A DNA stretch of 8,969 bases from JAKAWM01 sp049966695 (GCA_049966695.1 JBMFUG010000090.1:1-8969); one strand, 5' to 3'. Shown: positions 1 through 6,742, counted from the stretch's first letter. Notes: generated by a model not told the origin, from the sequence alone. A program made the numbers and translations.

Positions 1-216
1 CTGGTAACGGTACTTGAGCGCCATCATGCGGACATAGGTCTCCATCGGGACCGACGGCCGCCCGTCGGTCGGGTGGGAGTACGGCCTGAACGGCTCGAGC
101 AGCCGTGGGCCTTCGAAGTAGGAGCCGAGCTCGGCGATCCTCGGGGGCAGCCCCCTGGCCACCTCCGGTAGCACCGACGCCCACAGGGCCTGCTGGGGGG
201 CTATGGCCCTGAACAT
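1..216 (-). CDS. Transposase, N-terminal fragment (cut by window edge)
   Basis: The reverse complement reads without a stop from ATG at 216 to base 1 and gives 72 residues beginning MFRAIAPQQALWASVLPEVA. Around residues 46-72 it contains HPTDGRPSVPMETYVRMMAL followed by KYRYQ. This resembles the N-terminal DUF772-type region of IS1182/IS5-like or ISNCY transposases, which usually reads like DGRPS-P--TY-R-M-LK-RY. Such enzymes carry a DDE catalytic core that cuts and rejoins DNA, but the catalytic residues lie beyond the window. A GAAGGG sequence about 11 nt upstream of the ATG could serve as ribosome binding site. The gene points away from the aldo/keto reductase. The other end of the element and any terminal inverted repeats are not visible, so the family is tentative and it is unknown whether the copy is intact. 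Confidence 0.8.
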   Translation of the reverse strand, partial: MFRAIAPQQALWASVLPEVARGLPPRIAELGSYFEGPRLLEPFRPYSHPTDGRPSVPMETYVRMMALKYRYQ

Positions 217-346
217 GGTGGGGGGGATCCCTTCTGCACTAAGGGGTTTTCCCCATGATCGCAGCATCCGGGCCGTGCTTGGCGGATCCTCCCGGCTAAA
301 AGCCCTGGTCAGCAACCCTGGTTTTTCGGGAGGAAGTAGCGAGGAA

Positions 347-366
347 CTGGTGCGCTAGCGCACCAG
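347..366. repeat. Perfect 20-bp palindrome
   Basis: CTGGTGCGCTAGCGCACCAG is identical to its own reverse complement over all 20 bases, with no spacer. It lies 63 bp before the aldo/keto reductase start and 131 bp before the transposase start, between the two divergent genes. It could be an operator for a dimeric regulator, or a target or end feature of the insertion sequence. The sequence does not decide between these. Confidence 0.85.
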
Positions 367-416
367 CAGGCTTGGGCACCCTGGCTGGGCTTGCCGGCCC
401 ACGCCATCAGGTGCCA

Positions 417-422
417 TAGATT
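417..422 (+). promoter_or_regulatory. Candidate -10 box (TAGATT) for a leaderless aldo/keto reductase mRNA
   Basis: TAGATT fits the actinobacterial TANNNT -10 consensus and ends 6 nt before the ATG at 429, so transcription would begin at or next to the start codon. There is no Shine-Dalgarno in front of this ATG. No convincing -35 is seen; TTGCCG at 391-396 is 20 bp away, longer than usual. Confidence 0.55.
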
Positions 423-428
423 GGCCCA

Positions 429-1415
429 ATGAACTACAGGAGGTTAGGTCGTACGGGTTTGCAGGTCTCCGAGCTCGGCTACGGGTCCTGGGGGATCGGC
501 AAGCAGATGTGGGTGGGGGCAGACGACGCCGAGTCCAAGAAGTCTCTTGAGGCGGCGTTGGCTGCAGGTGTCAACTTCATAGACACCGCCCTTGTTTATG
601 GTGACGGCCATAGTGAGAGCCTTGTCGGCCAGGTTGTAAGGGCGTCAGCCGAACAGGTTTACGTGGCCACGAAAATCCCTCCGGCTAACTACGAGTGGCC
701 GGCGCGCAGCGGGGTGGCCGCTAGCGAGGCGTTCCCGGGGGAATGGGTGCGTGAGTGCACCGAGCGCAGCCTTTCCAACCTTGGCCTTGAAGTCATCGAC
801 GTACAGCAGTTCCATGTTTGGTCCGACGACTGGGTGGGCCAAGGCGACTGGGCTGAAGCTATCGACGCGCTCCGCAGCGAGGGCAAGATCCGCTATTTCG
901 GCGTGTCGATAAACGACCACCAGCCGGCCAACGCCCTGCGCTTGGTCCGTTCTGGCCTGGTAGACACTGTACAGGTCATTTACAACATTTTTGACCAGAG
1001 CCCAGAGGACGAGCTGTTCCCGGCTGTGCAACAGGCCGACGTGGGGGTGATAGTACGCGTGCCCTTTGACGAGGGCTCGCTCACCGGGTCGGTCACGCCA
1101 AATACTGTTTTCCCTGAGGGAGACTGGCGCAACGGCTACTTCGGAGGCGACCGCAAAGCGCAGGTCTGGGAGCGCGCCCAGGCGATTGCCCACGACCTGG
1201 GGCGGCCAGCCGAGGAGCTGGCCGAGGTAGCGCTGCGTTTTTGCCTGTCGCACCCCGCGGTTTCAACCGTGATCCCGGGCATGCGCCGGGCCGTCAACGT
1301 GGAGCGCAACGTTGCCGCAGCAGCCCTCGGTGCCTTACCTGCCGACCAGGTAGCCAAGCTACGTTCGCACCGTTGGGTGAGGAACTTTTACCAGGCTGCT
1401 AAGCCCCCGTGGTAG
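429..1415 (+). CDS. Aldo/keto reductase
   Basis: The 328-residue protein begins MNYRRLGRTGLQVSELGYGS, the standard first strand of the aldo/keto reductase TIM barrel. The catalytic tetrad is in place: Asp52 and Tyr57 in NFIDTALVYGDG, Lys82 in VYVATKIPP and His129 in VQQFHVW. The C-terminal part has STVIPGMRRAVNVERNVAA at about 276-295, the usual segment binding the NADP adenosine phosphate. These enzymes reduce aldehydes or ketones in the cytoplasm using NADPH, but the substrate cannot be read from sequence. Length is normal for the family. The ATG at 429 matches the family N terminus and has no ribosome binding site before it, which fits a leaderless mRNA. AGGAGG at 438-443 lies inside the gene and encodes Arg-Arg. 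The 3' end overlaps the convergent membrane-protein gene by 17 bp. Confidence 0.95.
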   Translation: MNYRRLGRTGLQVSELGYGSWGIGKQMWVGADDAESKKSLEAALAAGVNFIDTALVYGDGHSESLVGQVVRASAEQVYVATKIPPANYEWPARSGVAASEAFPGEWVRECTERSLSNLGLEVIDVQQFHVWSDDWVGQGDWAEAIDALRSEGKIRYFGVSINDHQPANALRLVRSGLVDTVQVIYNIFDQSPEDELFPAVQQADVGVIVRVPFDEGSLTGSVTPNTVFPEGDWRNGYFGGDRKAQVWERAQAIAHDLGRPAEELAEVALRFCLSHPAVSTVIPGMRRAVNVERNVAAAALGALPADQVAKLRSHRWVRNFYQAAKPPW

Positions 1416-2109
1416 GCCCGTTGCCGATTTGCCCCAAAGGGCCTGACGTAGCGCCGAAGCCCCTGAAAGCGAGCCATAGGCCAGCCCCGCTACCGTACAC
1501 AACGAAGCGTACTGGCAGCGACAGGGCTACGAACAAAAGCGTCGGCACCACCAGGGCCAGGGCCACTTGGCTTGCTGCCTCGACTAAAAAGCCCACACCG
1601 ACCATGACTGTTATCACGGAGAACGTGTGCAGCAGGGCTGGTTCGCTGACAGCCCTGTGCCAGGATCCTTTGCGCCGGCCGTTCTTGCGAGCCATGAACC
1701 GCAGGCCTAGCAGCAAAAGTGGGCGTCGCAGGACGACAGACACTAGGCATGCCACGCCGACTGCAGCGGTCTCTGCCGCTGCGTGGAGCTTGAGCGGCAA
1801 AGCGCTGCCTCCTGAGATGACCGTGACTATAAGGGCGAGGCCGTAAGCGCCTATCGTAAGCGAGCCGTCAAGGTCGAGCCTGCCGTGCCACAAAGCGGAC
1901 AACCCGGCCCAAACGACCGGCACGGCGAAGGTTATCGCGAGGGCAGTCGCGTTGCTGTCAACCCGAGGCCGGGCAATGAGGTAGGTCACGACCGGGGCAA
2001 TACCGGCGACGACGGTGGAAACAGCCATACGCCAGGCGAGAGCGCGCACAAGCCTAGTCCTGCGGGCGCGCCGACGCGCCTCATTTGGTGCCGGGGCCCT
2101 AACGTCCAT
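1399..2109 (-). CDS. VC0807-like integral membrane protein
   Basis: This 236-residue protein has a strongly basic N terminus (RRRARRTRLVR, about 12-22) and about six hydrophobic segments near residues 28-46, 54-72, 84-100, 112-136, 160-179 and 182-206. The order TYLIARPRVDSNATALAI, then ITFAVPVVW, then CLVSVVLRRPLLLL resembles the uncharacterised VC0807 family of small membrane proteins, sometimes annotated as related to intracellular septation protein A. The match is by memory of the family pattern and no catalytic motif is visible. The basic N terminus suggests it stays in the cytoplasm. The ATG at 2109 is preceded by GGTGAGGTG with a 6-nt spacer, so the gene appears to use a normal ribosome binding site, unlike its neighbours. 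It faces the aldo/keto reductase tail to tail and is divergent from the cysteine desulfurase. No function can be assigned. Confidence 0.8.
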   Translation of the reverse strand: MDVRAPAPNEARRRARRTRLVRALAWRMAVSTVVAGIAPVVTYLIARPRVDSNATALAITFAVPVVWAGLSALWHGRLDLDGSLTIGAYGLALIVTVISGGSALPLKLHAAAETAAVGVACLVSVVLRRPLLLLGLRFMARKNGRRKGSWHRAVSEPALLHTFSVITVMVGVGFLVEAASQVALALVVPTLLFVALSLPVRFVVYGSGAGLWLAFRGFGATSGPLGQIGNGPTTGA

Positions 2110-2123
2110 GACAGCACCTCACC
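2110..2123 (-). promoter_or_regulatory. Ribosome binding site of the VC0807-like gene
   Basis: On the minus strand GGTGAGGTG (2123-2115) lies 6 nt before the ATG at 2109 and supports that start. A possible -10, TAGGCT, is at 2135-2130 on the same strand; a transcript starting 6-7 nt after it would begin almost at this site. No clear -35 is seen. Confidence 0.6.
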
Positions 2124-2215
2124 AAGTGGAGCCTACTAGCCCAACGCTACGGTCACGACGCGATAACAGCCCTCAAGTGCTGGGTGCTTGTGGCCTGCTT
2201 ATTTGCGCTGCGGGC

Positions 2216-2221
2216 TAGCCT
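2216..2221 (+). promoter_or_regulatory. Candidate -10 box (TAGCCT) for a leaderless desulfurase-mnmA mRNA
   Basis: TAGCCT fits TANNNT and is followed by 7 nt and then GTG at 2229, the codon where homology places the desulfurase N terminus. The same hexamer and spacing occur before ligA. No Shine-Dalgarno precedes the GTG. A -35 is not clear; TTGTGG at 2188-2193 is 22 bp away. Confidence 0.55.
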
Positions 2222-2228
2222 GGCCGCC

Positions 2229-3443
2229 GTGCTGGCCTATCTTGACCACGCTGCTACGACGCCGCTTCGGCCCGAGGCGAGCGAGGCTATGAGACCATGG
2301 CTGGCGGACCGCTTCGGTAACCCATCTGGCCCGCATGCGATAGCCAGGGCGGCTCGCCAGGCAGTGGACGAAGCGAGGGAAACCGTGGCTAGCCTTCTCG
2401 GCGTCCCAGCTGGGGGCGTTGTCTTTACCGGGGGCGGTACGGAGGCGGACAACCTGGCAGTGCTCGGCCGTGCTCGTGCCCGGCCAGGAGCAATAGTGCT
2501 GAGCGCTATAGAGCACCATGCCGTCTTGCGCGCGGCGGAGGCGGCGGCGCGTTCGCTTGGCGTGCAATTGCGGGTGGTCGGGGTTGGAAAGGACGGCACC
2601 GTCAACCTCGAGGCCCTGGCTGCCGCCTTGGGCAGCGATGTCAGCTTGGTGTCTGTCCAGGCGGTGAACAACGAGGTCGGCACCGTACAGCCGCTTTCGG
2701 CGGTCGCCAGGCTCGTGCGCCGGCGGGCTCCCCAGGCTGTGCTCCACACCGACGCGGTGCAAGCGGCCGGGTGGTTCGACGTGGCAGAGCTGGCTGCCGG
2801 AGCGGACCTCATAAGTATCAGCGCTCATAAGTTCGGCGGCCCGCAGGGAGTGGGGGCGTTGGCCGCACGCAGGCCGGTCGGGCTGGAGCCGCTTATCTTT
2901 GGCGGCCCCCAAGAACGCGAGCTACGGGCTGGCACTCACAACGTCGCGGGCATAGTCGGCATGGCAGCCGCCTTGAGGGCGGCTGAGGCTGAGCGCGCTG
3001 GCGTCGTAGCCCGAGTGCGAGAACTGCGGGACTGCCTGGTGACTGGCTTGGTGGGACGGGTGCCTGGGGCGCACGAAACGGCTTGCGGCGGGCAGAAAGC
3101 CCCAGGGCATTGCCACCTCGTCATAGACGGCGTGGAAAGCGAGGCTTTGTTGGTGCTCCTCGACCGCTACGGTGTTGCCGCCTCGGCTGGGGCCGCCTGC
3201 GCCAGCGGCGCCATCGAGGCGAGCCACGTGCTTTTGGCCATGGGCTACACGCCGGAGGAAGCCTTAGGCGCCCTTCGCCTGACCCTTGGCCACAGTTCTA
3301 CCCGGGCCGACGTGGAAGTGGCCCTACAAGCTGTTCCTCGAGCTGTCTTGCAGCTGCGCGGGCACGATGAGGGAGAGCACCGGCGACAACCCGGTCCTTC
3401 CCAAGCGCCACAGGTGCGCCCCGCCGCTCGGGCCGCAGGCTAA
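2229..3443 (+). CDS. Cysteine desulfurase (NifS/IscS class, YrvO-like context)
   Basis: This PLP enzyme removes sulfur from L-cysteine as an enzyme-bound persulfide, giving alanine. Starting at GTG 2229 the protein has 404 residues and begins MLAYLDHAATTPLRPEA, the usual start of the family. Key residues are Glu95-His96-His97 (EHHAV), Asp175 in HTDAVQAAG, His200-Lys201 in SAHKFGGPQG (Lys forms the PLP Schiff base) and Cys324 in ASAGAACASG (persulfide carrier). A longer reading from GTG 2184 would add 15 hydrophobic residues not expected in this family. The gene overlaps mnmA by 1 nt (TAATG), as in other bacteria where a dedicated desulfurase feeds MnmA, so tRNA thiolation is the likely main role, though Fe-S assembly cannot be excluded. 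The last 30 or so residues are rich in Arg, Pro, Gln and Ala and look like a disordered tail beyond the usual fold. Confidence 0.95.
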   Translation: MLAYLDHAATTPLRPEASEAMRPWLADRFGNPSGPHAIARAARQAVDEARETVASLLGVPAGGVVFTGGGTEADNLAVLGRARARPGAIVLSAIEHHAVLRAAEAAARSLGVQLRVVGVGKDGTVNLEALAAALGSDVSLVSVQAVNNEVGTVQPLSAVARLVRRRAPQAVLHTDAVQAAGWFDVAELAAGADLISISAHKFGGPQGVGALAARRPVGLEPLIFGGPQERELRAGTHNVAGIVGMAAALRAAEAERAGVVARVRELRDCLVTGLVGRVPGAHETACGGQKAPGHCHLVIDGVESEALLVLLDRYGVAASAGAACASGAIEASHVLLAMGYTPEEALGALRLTLGHSSTRADVEVALQAVPRAVLQLRGHDEGEHRRQPGPSQAPQVRPAARAAG

Positions 3444-4498
3444 TGGCGAGGGTGCTGGTCGCCATGTCTGGCGGGGTTGACTCTTCGGTCGCTGCAGCTC
3501 TACTTGTGGCAGAGGGCCACGAAGTCGTCGGCGCGACCATGAAGTTGTGGGGCGGGCCCAGCGACTCTGGCTGTTGCTCGGTGGCCGATGTCGAAGACGC
3601 CCGCCGTGTCTCCCAGCAGCTTGGCATTGCCCACCACGTCTTCAACTTTGCTCAAGTGTTCGAGCACAAGGTGGTGGAGCCGTACGTGAGCGCTCATGCC
3701 AGGGGCTTGACGCCGAACCCCTGCATAGCTTGCAACGCCCATTTGAAGTTCGACCGGTTCTTGGAGCGAGCCCGCCAGCTTGGCTTTGACGCGATCGCCA
3801 CGGGGCACCATGCCCGGGTCACCCGAAGCGGTCACCTTTGGCAGCTGCGGCGCGGCCGCGACCTGGGAAAGGACCAGTCCTATGTGCTTTACATGCTCGG
3901 CCAGGACGAGCTGAGCGCTGTTTTGTTGCCAGTGGGGGAGCTCACCAAGCAACAGGTACGCCGTCACGCGGCGCTGATGGGGTTGCGCACGGCGGCCAAG
4001 CCAGACAGCCAAGACGTGTGCTTCATCTCTAAAGAGACGGGCCGGGGGGGTTTCCTGCGAGAGCGGATCGCTTTCCGGCCGGGCCGGCTGGTCACTAAAG
4101 ATGGCCGGCAGGTGGGCCAGGTCGACGCTTTAGAGCTGGTCACGGTCGGCCAGCGCAAAGGGCTAGGCCTTGCCGCCCCTGGCTCGAGGCTCGAGCGCCG
4201 CTACGTGGTCGACGTCGACCTCGCGACTTCTTGCGCCACGGTCGGCTCGTTGGACGACCTTCTCGTGAGCGAGGTCGCTGTGAGGGACATGCAGTGGCCG
4301 CAGAGCCCACTGGGCGATGGGGCAGCCGTCGAAGTCCAAACGAGCGCCCACGGGCGGCCCGTCGCGGCTCGTTGGGCTAACGGCATGGTCCACTTGGCGC
4401 AACCTGTCCGAAAGGTGGCACCTGGCCAGGCGGTGGTCCTCTACCAGCCAGACGGGGACGCGGGCGACATCGTAGTTGGGGGCGGGACAGCAGCCTGA
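3443..4498 (+). CDS. mnmA: tRNA-specific 2-thiouridylase MnmA
   Basis: MnmA adenylates U34 of tRNAs for Glu, Gln and Lys and replaces its 2-oxygen with sulfur from a desulfurase. The 351-residue protein starts MARVLVAMSGGVDSSVAAAL, with the PP-loop ATPase motif SGGVDSS at 9-15. The catalytic cysteine pair is Cys97 in TPNPCIACN and Cys193 in DSQDVCFI. Cys94 adds a CxxC with Cys97, the three-cysteine arrangement discussed for Fe-S forms of MnmA. ATGHHARV at 119-126 and GKDQSYVLY at 142-150 are further family signatures, and the C-terminal part (about 205-351) fits the tRNA-binding and beta-barrel domains, including VTVGQRKGLG. Length is typical. The ATG shares one base with the TAA of the desulfurase gene, so translation is probably coupled. 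There is no strong Shine-Dalgarno. Confidence 0.97.
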   Translation: MARVLVAMSGGVDSSVAAALLVAEGHEVVGATMKLWGGPSDSGCCSVADVEDARRVSQQLGIAHHVFNFAQVFEHKVVEPYVSAHARGLTPNPCIACNAHLKFDRFLERARQLGFDAIATGHHARVTRSGHLWQLRRGRDLGKDQSYVLYMLGQDELSAVLLPVGELTKQQVRRHAALMGLRTAAKPDSQDVCFISKETGRGGFLRERIAFRPGRLVTKDGRQVGQVDALELVTVGQRKGLGLAAPGSRLERRYVVDVDLATSCATVGSLDDLLVSEVAVRDMQWPQSPLGDGAAVEVQTSAHGRPVAARWANGMVHLAQPVRKVAPGQAVVLYQPDGDAGDIVVGGGTAA

Positions 4499-4538
4499 GG
4501 AGCGCTCGCCCGGCGTCATTGTGGTCATTGCCCGCCGG

Positions 4539-4544
4539 TAGCCT
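4539..4544 (+). promoter_or_regulatory. Candidate -10 box (TAGCCT) for a leaderless ligA mRNA
   Basis: TAGCCT is followed by 7 nt and then the ATG at 4552, the same hexamer and spacing as before the desulfurase. It lies in the 53-bp gap after mnmA, which suggests ligA has its own promoter even if there is read-through. TCATTG at 4516-4521 is 17 bp upstream, only a weak -35 match. No Shine-Dalgarno is present. Confidence 0.55.
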
Positions 4545-4551
4545 GATCCCG

Positions 4552-6579
4552 ATGGCTGCAACTGACGACGCCTTGGCGGCACGGGCCGCTGAGCTGCGTG
4601 AGCTGATCGCCTACCACAACCGCCGTTACTACGAACTGGACGAGCCCGAGGTGAGCGATGCCGAGTTCGACGCGCTCATGGACGAGCTGAGCGCGATCGA
4701 GCACGACCATCCCGAGCTAGTCACGCCGGACTCGCCTACTCAACGGGTAGGGGGCGCGCCTGTCGGCATTTTCGCCCCGGTCCGCCACTTGTCCCCGATG
4801 ATGTCGCTTGACAAAACGACCAGCTATGAAGAGCTTCTTGCTTGGGGCAAGCGCATTGAGCGCCACGTGGCCGGTGCCGTGCCGTTCACTTGCGAGCTAA
4901 AGATCGACGGCCTTGCGATGTCATTGCTTTATGAAGGGGGCAGGCTGGTCCGGGCAGCCACACGAGGCAACGGTGAAGTGGGGGAGGACGTCACGGCTAA
5001 TGTGGCTTCGGTCGCTGCCGTGCCCAAGCGCCTTGGTGGGGACGCCCCTCAGGTCTTGGAGGTCCGAGGGGAGATTTACATGACGGTCAGCGCCTTTAAC
5101 GAGCTGAACCGCCGCCAGGCGGAGGCAGGTGCCCGGGTTTTCATCAACCCACGTAACGCCGCTGCGGGGTCGCTGCGCCAAAAGGACCCGAGGGTCACGG
5201 CCGAGAGGGACCTGTCGTTTTGTGCCTACCAGCTGGGCGAAGTCGTGGGGGGGCCGCCGTTCCGTTACCACCACGAAACCCTCGAGTGGTTGAGCTCTCT
5301 TGGGTTCCCGGTCAGCCCGCACGTGCGCACCGTGGCTGACCTAGCAGAGGTCGACAAGTACTGCACCACCTGGCTCGAGCAACGCCACAGCATCGACTTC
5401 GACATTGACGGCACTGTCATAAAGGTCGATGACTTAGCCCAGCGCCAAGAGCTTGGGGTGACGTCTAAGGCACCTCGCTGGGCTATCGCCTACAAGTTCC
5501 CACCGGAGGAGAGGACCACCGTCCTCAAGGACATCATGGTGTCCATCGGCCGGACGGGCAAAGCGACCCCGTTCGCCGTCTTGGAGCCGGTCGTCGTAGG
5601 AGGAGCCAGAGTTCAGATGGCGACCCTGCACAACGCGGACCAGGTGCGGGCCAAGGACGTGCGCCCTGGCGACACCGTCGTGGTCCGGCGCGCGGGTGAC
5701 GTCATACCAGAGGTGCGCGGGCCGGTGCTGGACCTGCGCCCAGAGGGCCTGGCGGAGTGGTCCTTCCCGACGGTTTGCCCCGTTTGCGGCTCGCAACTGC
5801 AGCGCCTAGCTGGGGAAGCTGACACCTACTGCATCAACGTCGAGTGCCCTGGCCAGCGGGTGCAACGCATAACCCACTTCGCGTCCAGAGAGGCGATGGA
5901 CATCGAGGGGCTGGGAGAGCGCACCGTGGCTCTGTTCTGCGACCAGGGCCTGCTCCACGACGTGGCCGACATTTACTCGCTCGACTACGAACGCGTCGAG
6001 AGCTTGGAGGGTTTTGGGCGGACGTCCGTCGCCAACCTGGCTGGCGCGGTCGAGGCTTCCAAGTCGCGTCCTTTAGCCAACCTGTTGGTAGGGCTCTCCA
6101 TCCGCCACCTGGGCACCAACGGGAGCCAACTGCTAGCTAGGTCGATGGGGCACCTAGACAGGATCATGGAGGCCACCGAGGAAGAGCTCGCAGCGGTCCC
6201 GGGCATAGGCCCGGTCATAGCTTCGAGCATCAAGCAGTTTTTCTCTCTCCCGCGCAACCGCGACGTGGTCGAGCGCCTCCGGGCGGCAGGGCTCAATTTC
6301 GCCGGCCCGAGCGAGGCCGGGCTGCCTCAAACGCTGGCGGGCAAGTCCGTCGTGGTCACCGGCACGTTGGCGCACCGTTCCCGCGAGGAGGCCGAGGCTG
6401 CCATTAAAGCCAGGGGCGGCAAGGCTCCTGGCAGCGTGTCGGCCAAGACCACGGCTCTTGTGGTGGGTTCCGAGCCCGGGGCTGCCAAGCTGTCGAAAGC
6501 AAAAGAGCTCGGCATTCCTATCTTGGACGAGCAGGCATTTGAAGCACTGCTACGGGGGGAAGTAGGACCGCCTTCCTAA
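4552..6579 (+). CDS. ligA: NAD-dependent DNA ligase LigA
   Basis: LigA seals nicks in replication and repair, using NAD+ to adenylate its active-site lysine. From ATG 4552 the protein has 675 residues, normal for the family. In order: domain Ia with YHNRRYYELDEPEVSDAEFD (about 18-37); adenylation domain with Lys117 in CELKIDG, EVRGE, NPRNAAAGSLRQ, DFDIDGTVIKVD and WAIAYKFPPEE; OB fold with SIGRTGKATPFA and GDTVVVRRAGDVIPE; zinc finger with Cys409, Cys412, Cys427 and Cys432; helix-hairpin-helix region (about 440-580); and a C-terminal BRCT domain starting near GKSVVVTGTL. The motif usually written TRGDG-xx-GE reads TRGNGEVGE here, with Asn140 where Asp is usual. The reading frame could extend to TTG 4519, but homology and the -10 at 4539-4544 favour ATG 4552. 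No disruption is seen. Confidence 0.97.
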   Translation: MAATDDALAARAAELRELIAYHNRRYYELDEPEVSDAEFDALMDELSAIEHDHPELVTPDSPTQRVGGAPVGIFAPVRHLSPMMSLDKTTSYEELLAWGKRIERHVAGAVPFTCELKIDGLAMSLLYEGGRLVRAATRGNGEVGEDVTANVASVAAVPKRLGGDAPQVLEVRGEIYMTVSAFNELNRRQAEAGARVFINPRNAAAGSLRQKDPRVTAERDLSFCAYQLGEVVGGPPFRYHHETLEWLSSLGFPVSPHVRTVADLAEVDKYCTTWLEQRHSIDFDIDGTVIKVDDLAQRQELGVTSKAPRWAIAYKFPPEERTTVLKDIMVSIGRTGKATPFAVLEPVVVGGARVQMATLHNADQVRAKDVRPGDTVVVRRAGDVIPEVRGPVLDLRPEGLAEWSFPTVCPVCGSQLQRLAGEADTYCINVECPGQRVQRITHFASREAMDIEGLGERTVALFCDQGLLHDVADIYSLDYERVESLEGFGRTSVANLAGAVEASKSRPLANLLVGLSIRHLGTNGSQLLARSMGHLDRIMEATEEELAAVPGIGPVIASSIKQFFSLPRNRDVVERLRAAGLNFAGPSEAGLPQTLAGKSVVVTGTLAHRSREEAEAAIKARGGKAPGSVSAKTTALVVGSEPGAAKLSKAKELGIPILDEQAFEALLRGEVGPPS

Positions 6580-6580
6580 G

Positions 6581-6656
6581 GCAACCCTGGAAAAGGCTCT
6601 TAGCCTCTGCTGCCAAAAGTAACCCTGTGAAGGGCCCTTAGCCCCTATTGGCAGGG
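6581..6656. repeat. Two imperfect 38-bp direct repeats in tandem
   Basis: Bases 6581-6618 and 6619-6656 align without gaps at 26 of 38 positions. Both copies carry AACCCTG near their start and CTTAGCC in the middle. The first copy has a perfect arm pair AGGCT-CTT-AGCCT (6594-6606); the second has GGGCC-CTT-AGCCC at the same phase (6632-6644) with one arm mismatch. The conserved dyad in each copy suggests two binding sites for a dimeric protein, or two small RNA hairpins. It begins two bases after the ligA stop codon. TAGCCT inside the first copy (6601-6606) equals the -10 hexamer found before ligA and the desulfurase, so it might also be promoter DNA. Confidence 0.7.
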
Positions 6657-6714
6657 CCAAAGCGACGCTCATCATGGGCTGCTGCTGATAACCGGTTCAT
6701 CTCGTCAGCGTGCT

Positions 6715-6742
6715 ACGGGTACCCGTTGTGCCAGCCGGCACA
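6715..6742. repeat. Adjacent palindromes upstream of the SRPBCC-like gene
   Basis: ACGGGTACCCGT (6715-6726) is a perfect 12-bp palindrome. It is immediately followed by TGTGCC-AGCC-GGCACA (6727-6742), a 6-bp stem with a 4-nt loop. They end 32 nt before the gene start and 15 nt before its ribosome binding site. In RNA they could form two stacked hairpins; in DNA they could be operators. Confidence 0.65.

Larger units (their letters stand above)
217..428. other. Intergenic region between transposase and aldo/keto reductase
   Basis: No coding sequence is evident in these 212 bases. Part of it should be the upstream end of the insertion sequence, but its boundary cannot be fixed without the other terminal repeat. 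Structures seen are GGGG-TTTT-CCCC at 243-254, GGCT-AAA-AGCC at 294-304, two copies of CCCTGGT at 303-309 and 316-322, a perfect 20-bp palindrome at 347-366 and a -10-like hexamer at 417-422. Confidence 0.6.

Noticed and set aside
438..443. AGGAGG as a ribosome binding site for a later start
   Set aside because: It encodes Arg-Arg within the conserved aldo/keto reductase N terminus (NYRRLGRTGL), so it is coincidental.
645..1253. 202-codon open frame on the minus strand
   Set aside because: Antisense shadow of the aldo/keto reductase; the plus-strand frame has the full catalytic tetrad.
1409..1846. 145-codon open frame on the plus strand
   Set aside because: Opposite the VC0807-like gene, whose minus-strand frame shows coherent membrane segments and a ribosome binding site.
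2184..2228. GTG 2184 as the desulfurase start
   Set aside because: It adds 15 residues before LAYLDHAATTP that relatives lack, and it would place the TAGCCT box inside the gene.
2199..2912. 237-codon open frame on the minus strand
   Set aside because: Antisense shadow of the cysteine desulfurase in GC-rich DNA; no domain pattern.
4519..4551. TTG 4519 as the LigA start
   Set aside because: The added 11 residues do not belong to the family N terminus, and the stretch contains the proposed -10 box.
6581..6590. GCAACCCTGG shared with 312-321 near the insertion sequence
   Set aside because: Only 10 bases match and both flanks diverge at once, so there is no good evidence of a mobile-element remnant after ligA.
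6632..6645. DosR/DevR-type box GGGCCCTTAGCCCC
   Set aside because: It agrees with the known GGGACTTTAGTCCC core at 11 of 14 positions, but the symmetric positions differ, and the repeat's own dyad is centred on an odd number of bases, so it looks like a different motif.
6648..6660. TTGGC-AGG-GCCAA as an intrinsic ligA terminator
   Set aside because: The stem is 5 bp and no T-tract follows.
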